From assembly GCF_030817055.1 (NCBI RefSeq), contig NZ_JAUSYV010000001.1:396001-460000 (forward strand): DNA of 64,000 nt, read 5' to 3'. Origin of the DNA: Bacillus sp. V2I10. GTDB lineage: Bacteria; Bacillota; Bacilli; Bacillales; Bacillaceae. Positions 1 to 7,508 of the stretch are shown in pieces. A model generated the notes under the pieces. The model worked only from the letters and a program-made list of their open reading frames with translations, had not been told where the DNA came from and searched no databases. Numbering within the stretch: position 1 is the stretch's first letter; each line of letters starts with the position of its first letter. The position numbers and the translations under genes are program-made.

Positions 1-1227
1 CTTGCACGTACTATTACAAGGCCAATGTCTGATATGAGAAAACAGGCGATTGAGCTTGCTAAGGGGAATTTCTCCAGAAAAGTTAGAGTATACGGCGAGG
101 ATGAAATTGGCCAGCTTGCAATCACGTTTAATAATCTGACAGATAAACTTGAAGAAGCACAGGCATCTACAGAAGGAGAACGCAAGAAGCTGGCATCTGT
201 TATTGCGCATATGACAGATGGCGTCATCGCAACAAATCGAACTGGGGAAGTCATACTAGTTAACAATCCTGCCCTTGAAATGCTTAATGTTTCACGTGAA
301 ACCGTTTATGAGGTGCCAATTACTAAAATCCTTGGAATTGAAGATGAGTATACGTTTGATAGTTTGATTGAACAGCAGGACTCACTTATTTTAGATGCAA
401 GTACTGAGGATAAGCCGTACATCCTGAGAGTAAACTTTTCAGTTATTCAAAAAGAGCAAAAACGGAATAATGGTCTGATTGCCGTTATTTATGATATTAC
501 TGAACAGGAAAAAATTGATGAGGAAAGACGTGAATTTGTAGCAAACGTATCTCATGAACTCAGAACACCGCTTACGACGATGAGAAGTTACTTAGAAGCA
601 CTTGCCGATGGAGCCTGGGAAGACAAAGAAATTGCTCCTCAATTTTTAAACGTCACTCAAAATGAGACAGAACGAATGATTCGTCTTGTTAATGATCTGC
701 TGCAGCTTTCTAAGCTTGACAGCAAAGATTATCGCTTCAATAAAGAATGGATTAACTTTACCAATTTCTTTAATCAGATTATTGATCGCTTTGAGATGAC
801 AAAGGAACAGCACGTGACTTTTTTGCGTAAGCTGCCCGAGGAAAAACTTTATGTGGACATTGATCCTGATAAGATTACTCAAGTGCTGGATAACATTATT
901 TCCAATGCTCTCAAATATTCACCAGAGGGCGGTCTGATAACTTTTAAGGCTGAAGTTCATGAGGATAAGCTTCAAATCAGCGTAACAGACCAGGGGATGG
1001 GAATTCCAAAAGGAACTGAGAACAAGATATTTGAGCGTTTTTACCGTGTAGACAAAGCGCGGACAAGAAAGCTCGGTGGAACAGGTCTCGGCCTTGCTAT
1101 AGCAAAAGAGATGATCGGTGCGCATGACGGGGAAATATGGGCGAAAAGTGTGGAAGGCAAAGGGACAACTATCTTATTTACTCTTCCATTTACCCGGGAT
1201 CAAGAGGATGATTGGGATGAATCGTGA
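1..1227 (+). CDS. walK: WalK sensor histidine kinase, 3' part
   Basis: Membrane histidine kinase of the essential WalRK system, which tunes cell-wall hydrolase expression. The reading frame is open from base 1, so the N-terminus (membrane segments and extracellular sensor) lies outside the window. Visible in order: the end of a HAMP linker, a PAS domain, a HisKA H-box (VSHELRTPL, phospho-His codon at 553-555), then the ATPase domain with N-box (NIISNALKYS), G1 (DQGMGIP), F-box (FERFYRVDKAR) and G2 (GGTGLGLAIAK). The stop overlaps the start of yycH, as in the B. subtilis wal operon. The identity rests on the domain set plus the downstream yycH-yycI-walJ order. Confidence 0.96.
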   Translation, partial: LARTITRPMSDMRKQAIELAKGNFSRKVRVYGEDEIGQLAITFNNLTDKLEEAQASTEGERKKLASVIAHMTDGVIATNRTGEVILVNNPALEMLNVSRETVYEVPITKILGIEDEYTFDSLIEQQDSLILDASTEDKPYILRVNFSVIQKEQKRNNGLIAVIYDITEQEKIDEERREFVANVSHELRTPLTTMRSYLEALADGAWEDKEIAPQFLNVTQNETERMIRLVNDLLQLSKLDSKDYRFNKEWINFTNFFNQIIDRFEMTKEQHVTFLRKLPEEKLYVDIDPDKITQVLDNIISNALKYSPEGGLITFKAEVHEDKLQISVTDQGMGIPKGTENKIFERFYRVDKARTRKLGGTGLGLAIAKEMIGAHDGEIWAKSVEGKGTTILFTLPFTRDQEDDWDES

Positions 1228-2563
1228 ACAAGCAAAAACAGTTATATTAGTGCTGCTGGTCTGCTCCAGTGTGTTTTTTACGTATAACCTGTGGACCTTT
1301 AAGCCTAACTATGACTTTATACAAAACAGCCAGTATTTGGAAAATGAACCTATCAGCCAAGAGAAAAAAGAGCCGGCCAATGTGATCCGTCCCTATCAGA
1401 TGTTTGTCCATCAAAATGCCGAGCATTATGGGACGTTTAAAGCTGAACATATTGATTTCGTATGGAATCAGCTGAGAAACTGGAATATCAGTGAAGTGAA
1501 AAATGTCTCAAACCGATATACCTCTGATCAGCTTGATGAGTGGCTGAATGGAAAAAGTGAAACGAAAAAAATAGAATTTATTTTCAGTGACAAAATTCCG
1601 TTTGAAATTTTTCAATCTATCTTTCAATATAAATCGCAAAAAACAATCTACTCTTCTTTTGACCGGATTGTTCTGCCGCAGGGAAAAGCAAATCAGCCGC
1701 AAAAAATCATTTTCGTTTCTGTAGAGCAAAGACTGGTATATGAAGCATCGATCAGCAGCGAAAATGCAAAAAACTTCATTGCATCCATCATTGAAAAAAA
1801 GGAAAACTTGGACCATTACGTTTCAATAGATCTCCTAGAAGATAAGAACTTGCTTCTTCCAGAGGGCAAAATTGAATTGGATCAGAGGAAGTATATCATT
1901 GAATCCATTAACGGTGAGGATTTCAAACAAGCGCTCTTTACGAATCCAAGCTATGTAAGAAGAGAAATGAAGCCTACTCAGAACGTCTATACAGACGGAA
2001 CAAGCTTACTGACCGTTTATCCAAGCCAGGAGAGATTAAGGTTTGTCAATCCGACCATTGATCCGAGCATGTTTATTGAACGGGGCAAAGCTATGAAACA
2101 AAGCATTGAGTTCTTAAACGATCATGGCGGCTGGACAGATGAGTATCAATTTTACAACATGGATCCTGACAGCCAGCTTGTCTCATTTCGTCTAATGGTA
2201 GACTTTATTCCCGTGTTTGAAAATAACACCAATACGTTTGGACCGACTGAAATTTCCATGCGCTGGGGCAATAACGAAATTGCGACATATTTGCGCCCTC
2301 TATACGGTTTGGATACAGGATTTGTTCGGAATGCAGTGAAAATGCCAAACAGCAAAGAAATCCTGACTCTGCTCGAGCAGATAAAGACCATTGAAAAAGA
2401 AAATGTGAAGCGGGTATTTCCTGCTTATGAAATGTCTGCAACTGCAGAGCCGAGAATAGTTGAACTTAAGCCGTATTGGTATGCAGAAACGTTGAGCGGC
2501 CAATTTATAAAGCTGCAAACTGGAAATGAAGCGCTTGGAGGTAAAAGTGATGGATTGGAGTAA
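1217..2563 (+). CDS. yycH: YycH (WalH), WalK accessory regulator
   Basis: Membrane-anchored extracytoplasmic protein that works with YycI on WalK; in B. subtilis the pair restrains the kinase. One N-terminal membrane helix (about residues 6-24, AKTVILVLLVCSSVFFTYNLW) is followed by a long soluble domain. The ATG at 1217 is chosen because AGAGG lies 9 bases upstream and it gives 448 residues, close to the B. subtilis protein; the frame remains open to an ATG at 1118 but that stretch overlaps walK. It overlaps walK by 11 bases, so the two are translationally coupled. Confidence 0.94.
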   Translation: MNREQAKTVILVLLVCSSVFFTYNLWTFKPNYDFIQNSQYLENEPISQEKKEPANVIRPYQMFVHQNAEHYGTFKAEHIDFVWNQLRNWNISEVKNVSNRYTSDQLDEWLNGKSETKKIEFIFSDKIPFEIFQSIFQYKSQKTIYSSFDRIVLPQGKANQPQKIIFVSVEQRLVYEASISSENAKNFIASIIEKKENLDHYVSIDLLEDKNLLLPEGKIELDQRKYIIESINGEDFKQALFTNPSYVRREMKPTQNVYTDGTSLLTVYPSQERLRFVNPTIDPSMFIERGKAMKQSIEFLNDHGGWTDEYQFYNMDPDSQLVSFRLMVDFIPVFENNTNTFGPTEISMRWGNNEIATYLRPLYGLDTGFVRNAVKMPNSKEILTLLEQIKTIEKENVKRVFPAYEMSATAEPRIVELKPYWYAETLSGQFIKLQTGNEALGGKSDGLE

Positions 2564-3356
2564 GACGAAATCCATTTTTATACTGGCATTTCTCGTTCTG
2601 AATACATTTTTAGCGATTCAATATTTTAATATTATCATTACAAACAGCAGATATGACGTCATTCAAAAAGCAACGATTGAAGAACAGCTTGCAGCTGAGG
2701 GAATTACCTACGGCGAGCTTCCTAAGGGAAATGAAAAAGGGGCTTACATCACAGCTGAAAGCAAGGTTTTCTCAGAGGAAGAACTGAAGGCATTATCCAA
2801 TCAGGAAATTCTTAATGTTGAAAATAACTTCACCGGATTAAAAGCAGAATTTGAAAAGCCGATTGGACTGCCTGAGACAAATACTCAAAGCAAATTGAAT
2901 CAGATAGTCCGCGAGAACATTCTGTACGGAGATCAATATGTCTTATGGAAGACAGATAAAGTCGAAAATACGATCGTCTATATTCAAACATATAATGATA
3001 GAATGGTCTTTCAGGACCTTTCTACTGATCAAAACATCGGAATGCTGACCCTCTATTTAAATGATAAAAATCAGATTGTCAGCTATGAGCAGACAATGCT
3101 TGAAAATATTGAGGACCTGGAAGAAAGACAGGACACCCTCCCTGCCCTTAAGGCACTGGAGGCTCTCTACAATAAAAATGATTTAAAGCCAAACAGCAAA
3201 GTGACAGAGGTGCAATTTGGCTACTATACACCTTTTCCTTTATCAGGAGAACAGATTCTAGCGCCGACATGGCATATCGTGGTAAATGAGAAAGAAGATT
3301 ATTATGTAAATGCATTAGAAGGACAAGTGATCCGTTCTAATGAAAAATTGGAGTGA
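2550..3356 (+). CDS. yycI: YycI (WalI), WalK accessory regulator
   Basis: Partner of YycH in control of WalK. A single N-terminal membrane helix (IFILAFLVLNTFLAIQYF, about residues 8-25) anchors an extracellular domain. The start at 2550 follows a strong GGAGGT site at 2537-2542 and gives 268 residues starting MDWSKTKSI, the usual beginning of this family. The first bases overlap the yycH 3' end. It sits between yycH and walJ in the conserved operon order. Confidence 0.94.
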   Translation: MDWSKTKSIFILAFLVLNTFLAIQYFNIIITNSRYDVIQKATIEEQLAAEGITYGELPKGNEKGAYITAESKVFSEEELKALSNQEILNVENNFTGLKAEFEKPIGLPETNTQSKLNQIVRENILYGDQYVLWKTDKVENTIVYIQTYNDRMVFQDLSTDQNIGMLTLYLNDKNQIVSYEQTMLENIEDLEERQDTLPALKALEALYNKNDLKPNSKVTEVQFGYYTPFPLSGEQILAPTWHIVVNEKEDYYVNALEGQVIRSNEKLE

Positions 3357-3362
3357 GAAACG

Positions 3363-4157
3363 ATGAGCTTGCAATTCAGTGTTCTCGCAAGCGGAAGCAC
3401 GGGCAATGCCACTTATATAGAAACAGATCAGCATTCATTGCTCGTTGATGCGGGATTCAGCGGAAAACAAATGGAAGTGCTGTTTCAGATGATCGGACGG
3501 AAAATCAATCAGTTATCCGGTATTCTGGTTACCCACGAGCACAGTGATCATATTAAAGGTTTAGGGATTCTTGCAAGAAAATATAATTTGCCGATTTACG
3601 CGAATGAGAAAACGTGGAATGCGATGGAAGGGCAGATTGGAGCCATTCATCCTGATCAAAAGTTTATTTTCCAGACGGGCACCGTTCAGTCATTTGGAGG
3701 ACTTGATGTAGAATCATTCGGCGTGTCACATGATGCAGCAGAGCCGATGTTTTATGCCTTTCACCATGAAGGCAAGAAGCTGGCACTAATTACGGATACA
3801 GGGTATGTGAGTGACAGAATGAAGGGGATCATCGATAATGCGGATGCCTTTGTTTTTGAAAGCAACCATGATGTGGGCATGCTTAGAATGGGTCACTACC
3901 CGTGGAGTGTCAAACGCAGGATTTTAAGCGATGTAGGGCATGTTTCAAATGAAGATGCTGCGCTTGCAATGACCGATGTAATCGGAGATAAAACAAAAAG
4001 AATTTACCTGGCGCATTTAAGCAAAGACAACAATATGAAAGAGCTCGCAAGGATGTCTGTGGAGCAGACTCTTGCAAGTAAAGGGTTCATGTCCGGCGAA
4101 CAGTTTGAACTGTACGATACAGATCCTAAAAACCCAACGCCCCTCGTTAACGTCTAA
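3363..4157 (+). CDS. walJ: WalJ/YycJ metallo-beta-lactamase-fold hydrolase
   Basis: MBL-fold metal-dependent hydrolase of the YycJ family, 264 residues, cytoplasmic. The metal-binding signature THEHSDH is at residues 57-63, with further histidines (FGVSHDAAEP, LAHLSKDN) and a DTGYVSD acidic ligand region as expected for a two-metal site. In related Firmicutes YycJ is linked to coordination of cell division with DNA replication or repair, but its substrate is not settled. Six bases separate it from yycI, so it belongs to the wal operon. Confidence 0.93.
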   Translation: MSLQFSVLASGSTGNATYIETDQHSLLVDAGFSGKQMEVLFQMIGRKINQLSGILVTHEHSDHIKGLGILARKYNLPIYANEKTWNAMEGQIGAIHPDQKFIFQTGTVQSFGGLDVESFGVSHDAAEPMFYAFHHEGKKLALITDTGYVSDRMKGIIDNADAFVFESNHDVGMLRMGHYPWSVKRRILSDVGHVSNEDAALAMTDVIGDKTKRIYLAHLSKDNNMKELARMSVEQTLASKGFMSGEQFELYDTDPKNPTPLVNV

Positions 4158-4262
4158 GATATAAAAATAGATTTTTTTGGATATCCTTGAGTATAATATT
4201 GCTAAGAAATACACACTATTCATGCAGGGTTTGTCTGTGTGAAAGGATGGGTGAGAAAATCG

Positions 4263-5483
4263 ATGGGGTATTACGATCAGGACTATGAACAGTATAATCG
4301 AAGACAAAAGGGAAACAGGGGCGGAAAGTTTCTGCCAGGCCTGCTTGGCGCTATTTTGGGAGGTCTTCTTGTCATTTTTTCCATTCCTGTGCTTGCAAAT
4401 ATGGATATCCTTCCATATGACCTGGCTTTAGGAGATGACGAAGAAGAAACTGGCGAGGATCAGACTCCGAACGCAACCGAACCTTCCAAAAACATTTCAG
4501 TCGATGTAAGCACGGCTGTTACCCAAGCTGTCGACAAAGTCTCAAAAGCTGTCGTTGGCGTGGTTAATATTCAGGAAGCCGGTTTCTGGAATGAAAAAGG
4601 CGAAGCTGGAACAGGATCAGGTGTCATTTACAAAAAAGAAGGAGGCAATGCTTTCGTGGTCACCAACTATCACGTCATCGCCGGAGCCACTCAGATTGAA
4701 CTGAGCTTAAGTGATGGAACCCGTGTACCTGCTGAAGTCCTCGGAAGCGATGAGCTGATGGATCTGGCCGTTCTCCGAACAGAAAGCAAACAAGTGGAGC
4801 AAGTCGCGGAATTTGCGAATTCTGACAAAGTGAAGCCTGGAGAACCCGTCATTGCCATCGGTAACCCATTAGGCCTTCAATTTTCAGGTTCAGTCACACA
4901 GGGCATCATTTCTGGTACAGAAAGAGCAATCCCCGTTGATTCCAATAATGATGGGGAGGTTGACTGGAATGCGGAAGTTCTTCAGACTGATGCAGCCATC
5001 AACCCTGGAAACAGCGGCGGAGCGCTCGTGAATATCGATGGAAAATTAATTGGCATTAACTCAATGAAGATTGCCCAATCAGCAGTAGAAGGCATCGGGC
5101 TTGCTATTCCAATCAATCTTGCTGCTCCAATTATTGATGACTTAGAAAAGTACGGAGAAGTCAGACGCCCGTTCCTTGGCATCGGCATGCGTTCTTTAAA
5201 TGAAGTATCAAGCTATCATTGGGAGCAAACACTGAAGCTTCCGGATAAAGTACGGTCAGGTGTAGTGGTCATGAGCGTAAATCCGGTCTCACCGGCAGGC
5301 CAGGCTGGACTGAAGGAGCTTGATGTTATTACGGAATTCGATGGCCAAGAAGTAAAAGATATTATTGACCTTAGAAAACAGTTATATAAAAAAGCTGTTG
5401 GTGAAAGTGTAGAACTTACTTTTTACCGGGAAGGAAAAGAACAATCGGTTAAGCTGAAGCTTGGAGAAGAACAGGAGGGTTAA
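4263..5483 (+). CDS. htrC: HtrA-type serine protease (HtrC/YyxA)
   Basis: Membrane-anchored trypsin-like protease with a C-terminal PDZ domain, the usual last gene of the wal cluster. One membrane helix (LPGLLGAILGGLLVIFSIPVL, about residues 24-44) precedes an acidic linker and the protease domain. The catalytic triad is visible: His137 (TNYHVIAG), Asp167 (MDLAVL) and Ser251 (NPGNSGGAL). The PDZ domain covers roughly residues 300-400. I chose ATG 4263 (406 residues, MGYYDQDYEQ); ATG 4239 in the same frame is possible. A TATAAT at 4192-4197 in the 105-base gap hints at a private promoter. Confidence 0.92.
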   Translation: MGYYDQDYEQYNRRQKGNRGGKFLPGLLGAILGGLLVIFSIPVLANMDILPYDLALGDDEEETGEDQTPNATEPSKNISVDVSTAVTQAVDKVSKAVVGVVNIQEAGFWNEKGEAGTGSGVIYKKEGGNAFVVTNYHVIAGATQIELSLSDGTRVPAEVLGSDELMDLAVLRTESKQVEQVAEFANSDKVKPGEPVIAIGNPLGLQFSGSVTQGIISGTERAIPVDSNNDGEVDWNAEVLQTDAAINPGNSGGALVNIDGKLIGINSMKIAQSAVEGIGLAIPINLAAPIIDDLEKYGEVRRPFLGIGMRSLNEVSSYHWEQTLKLPDKVRSGVVVMSVNPVSPAGQAGLKELDVITEFDGQEVKDIIDLRKQLYKKAVGESVELTFYREGKEQSVKLKLGEEQEG

Positions 5484-5500
5484 TGCTCCTGTTTTTTCTT
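5470..5500 (+). terminator. Intrinsic terminator overlapping the htrC stop
   Basis: AACAGGAG (5470-5477) pairs with CTCCTGTT (5486-5493) over an 8-base loop, and T residues follow. The hairpin contains the htrC stop codon (5481-5483). Confidence 0.8.
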
Positions 5501-5528
5501 TGTACGAGAAGAATGTATATAAATTTCC

Positions 5529-5642
5529 GCATGGGTGTTTAGCTCCATCGCCCAACTCCTCGGCCAGAACAAATCCGTCAAAAAATTCATGCCGGATTCT
5601 TATCTGACATGCCTGAGCTAAACGGGCGCTTGTGCTTTTCTT
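5529..5642 (-). repeat. Dispersed intergenic repeat, copy A
   Basis: Read on the minus strand this about 114-base segment matches the one at 53007-53125: AAGCGCCCGTTTAGCTC at one end, GACGGATTTGTTCTGGCCGA in the middle and GTTGGGCGATGGAGCTAAAC at the other. The two ends are inverted relative to each other (TTTAGCTC / GAGCTAAA), so it can fold as a long hairpin. No coding potential. It lies between htrC and the CxxC small gene. Confidence 0.8.
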
Positions 5643-5649
5643 GATCACA

Positions 5650-5872
5650 TGTGGATAAAAGGAGAAGACAAATGAAATGCTGTGAAGAACACATAGAATT
5701 AGCCATTGATATGTATGTAGACGAGCATGAAATTGCGCCAGAAATCGAAAAAATCAGAGAAATCAACAAGTTATCCACAACCTGTGAATTGTGCACAAAC
5801 CCTGCTGTATATATAGTGGGGAACTAATATTCGCACACTAAATGTGGATAAGTTGTGCACAAATGTGGATAA
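5650..5872. promoter_or_regulatory. Cluster of four perfect DnaA boxes
   Basis: TTATCCACA or its complement TGTGGATAA occurs at 5650-5658 (minus), 5771-5779 (plus), 5843-5851 (minus) and 5864-5872 (minus). Degenerate copies reading TTGTGCACA occur near 5788 and 5853. The cluster spans the small CxxC gene and the rlmH leader. DnaA-binding clusters in this part of the chromosome are known in B. subtilis, where they act in transcription control and in titrating DnaA. Confidence 0.85.
5672..5827 (+). CDS. yyzF: Small CxxH/CxxC zinc-ligand protein (YyzF-like)
   Basis: A 51-residue protein beginning MKCCEEHIELAIDMYVDEHE and ending with a CELC pair, which fits a CxxH...CxxC metal-binding peptide of the family found upstream of rlmH in Bacillus. 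Start ATG 5672 lies 7 bases after AAAAGGAGAA. Function unknown. A perfect DnaA box (TTATCCACA, 5771-5779) lies inside the coding region and others flank it, so expression is probably tied to DnaA. The next gene is rlmH. Confidence 0.85.
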   Translation: MKCCEEHIELAIDMYVDEHEIAPEIEKIREINKLSTTCELCTNPAVYIVGN

Positions 5873-5909
5873 CATCTGTTGGTAATCTGTTCTTAAGTGG
5901 GGATAGCCT

Positions 5910-6389
5910 GTGAATATAACAATTTGTACAATTGGAAAGTTAAAAGAGAAATATCTAAAACAAGGAATCGATGAATTTTTAAAGCGATTAACACCATATG
6001 CAAAAGTCGAAATCATCGAACTGCCTGACGAAAAAGCGCCTGAAAACCTAAGCGAATCTGAAATGGAGCAGGTTAAACAGCGGGAAGGCGAACGGATCTT
6101 ATCAAAAATCTCGGATGACACCCACGTCATCGCCCTGGCGATTGAAGGAAAAATGAAATCTTCCGAGCAGCTTGCAGCTGACTTAGATCGTCTTGCTACA
6201 TATGGAAAAAGCAAAGTTGCATTTGTTATTGGCGGTTCATTGGGGTTGAGTAATGAGGTCATGAAACGGGCGAATGACACGCTTTCTTTTTCAAAAATGA
6301 CGTTTCCTCATCAGTTAATGCGATTGATTTTGGTGGAGCAGGTTTATCGGGCTTTTCGGATTAATCGGGGGGAACCGTATCATAAATAA
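5910..6389 (+). CDS. rlmH: RlmH, 23S rRNA pseudouridine-1915 N3-methyltransferase
   Basis: SPOUT-class methyltransferase that modifies pseudouridine 1915 of 23S rRNA using S-adenosylmethionine. 159 residues, the family length, starting with GTG at 5910 (MNITICTIGKLKEKYLKQG). The SAM-binding glycine loop FVIGGSLGLS and the conserved C-terminal block (SFSKMTFPHQLMR, then RGEPYHK) that forms the knot and catalytic end are intact. It follows the DnaA-box cluster, as its homologue does in B. subtilis. Confidence 0.96.
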   Translation: MNITICTIGKLKEKYLKQGIDEFLKRLTPYAKVEIIELPDEKAPENLSESEMEQVKQREGERILSKISDDTHVIALAIEGKMKSSEQLAADLDRLATYGKSKVAFVIGGSLGLSNEVMKRANDTLSFSKMTFPHQLMRLILVEQVYRAFRINRGEPYHK

Positions 6390-6450
6390 AGCATCCGCAA
6401 TTTTTTCTTAAATAAAAAAATCTTAGAATAAATGAAACGGGTGAATAACG

Positions 6451-7119
6451 ATGGCTAAAACAATCACAGAAAAATTAAACTTACTAAAATATAAAGAGTC
6501 AGCTGTACTGAACTTACCAAATGGTGCAGATTATTTAGCAGAATTAACGGATTATGACACAGAATTAGCTGATCATGCTTATGACCTTATTTTTGCATTT
6601 GTATTAGATATGGAATCTTTAAAGAAACTTGTAAAAAAGGTTATCGATGAAAATCATTTAAATAAAAACGGCTATCTCTTTTTGGCTTATCCTAAAAAGG
6701 GAAATAAAGTATATCCTGCCTATATCCATAGAGATGAATTATTAGATGGGTTAGGGGCAGATGAAAATGGCTATGTTGGGACAAGCAGCATAAAATTTGC
6801 CCGTATGGTCGGATTGGATGATGTCTTTACGGTTGTTGGTCTAAAAGAAGACTCTAAAAGCAAAAATCACACATCTGCAAAAGCAAGTCAATGTGTTGAT
6901 GATTATATCGGATTTATATCAGACGTAGAGAAAGATTTGCAGGATACTCCAGATTTACTTGCTTTCTATCAATCACTCACCCAAGGATATCGTAAGGATT
7001 GGGCCCGTTATGTGTATAGCGCAAAACAAGAGGGAACAAGAGCAAAACGGCGCGATGAAATGAAAATGATTCTTGGGAAGGGTTTCAAGAGCCAGGATTT
7101 ATATCGCAGGAATAAATAA
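6451..7119 (+). CDS. YdeI/OmpD-associated family protein
   Basis: A 222-residue cytoplasmic protein. The C-terminal part (TQGYRKDWARYVYSAKQEGTR followed by KRRDEMKMILGKG) matches the typical end of the YdeI/OmpD-associated family, whose members have a conserved helical tail after a small mixed domain; the biochemical role is not known. The N-terminal half (about residues 1-130) resembles a DUF3052-like fold but I recognise no motif there. ATG at 6451 follows the A-rich weak site GAAACGGGTG. It stands alone, 61 bases after rlmH. Family call moderate, function unknown. Confidence 0.7.
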   Translation: MAKTITEKLNLLKYKESAVLNLPNGADYLAELTDYDTELADHAYDLIFAFVLDMESLKKLVKKVIDENHLNKNGYLFLAYPKKGNKVYPAYIHRDELLDGLGADENGYVGTSSIKFARMVGLDDVFTVVGLKEDSKSKNHTSAKASQCVDDYIGFISDVEKDLQDTPDLLAFYQSLTQGYRKDWARYVYSAKQEGTRAKRRDEMKMILGKGFKSQDLYRRNK

Positions 7120-7233
7120 TGATATAAAAACGAAGGAGCTTTGCACTCCTGAACTTTTGCATTGATGCATTTAAAAAAAATTAAAAATGCTCTTGGTAGA
7201 TAAATTTGATATCTGAAAGGAGTTAACTTTCAT

Positions 7234-7425
7234 ATGAAGTACCTAAAATCTCAGATGAAACAGCTGATTAAAGAAAATCAGGAATTGCAATTTAAATTGA
7301 ATGGACTGATGAAGGAACATAGCCTTGAGAAAAACTTTGCCCTCAAAGCCCTGTACCATGCAGAAGTTGCTGAAGGCGGAAAATATCAGCTTGCCTATCA
7401 AGCATTGGACTTGCCTAGAAGGTAG
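7234..7425 (+). CDS. Small coiled-coil hypothetical protein
   Basis: 63 residues. The first half (MKYLKSQMKQLIKENQELQF onward) has heptad-like leucine spacing, so a short coiled coil is likely. The start at 7234 is preceded by GAAAGGAG (7216-7223). The stop lies inside or next to an intrinsic terminator, which supports a real monocistronic gene. No function recognised. Confidence 0.7.
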   Translation: MKYLKSQMKQLIKENQELQFKLNGLMKEHSLEKNFALKALYHAEVAEGGKYQLAYQALDLPRR

Positions 7426-7435
7426 GTCTTTTTTT
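7408..7435 (+). terminator. Intrinsic terminator of the small coiled-coil gene
   Basis: GACTTGCC (7408-7415) pairs with GGTAGGTC (7421-7428) with two G-U pairs, followed by seven T. It overlaps the 3' end of the coding region. Confidence 0.75.
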
Positions 7436-7471
7436 ATCCGGCAGAAATAGACGCTGCTTCAGATCATAAGA

Positions 7472-7501
7472 AAAAGTCTCCAGCAGCAGCTGGAGACTTT
7501 T
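7472..7501 (-). terminator. Terminator of the Bce/Yxd-type operon
   Basis: Perfect 13-base stem AAAAGTCTCCAGC (7472-7484) / GCTGGAGACTTTT (7489-7501) with a 4-base loop. A/T flanks on both sides allow action in both directions; it lies just downstream of the minus-strand permease. Confidence 0.85.
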
Positions 7502-7508
7502 ATGCCTA

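Noticed and set aside
4239..4262. Earlier htrC start at 4239
   Set aside because: Possible, but it would put the start over the best ribosome site and add a stretch unlike the family; ATG 4263 kept.
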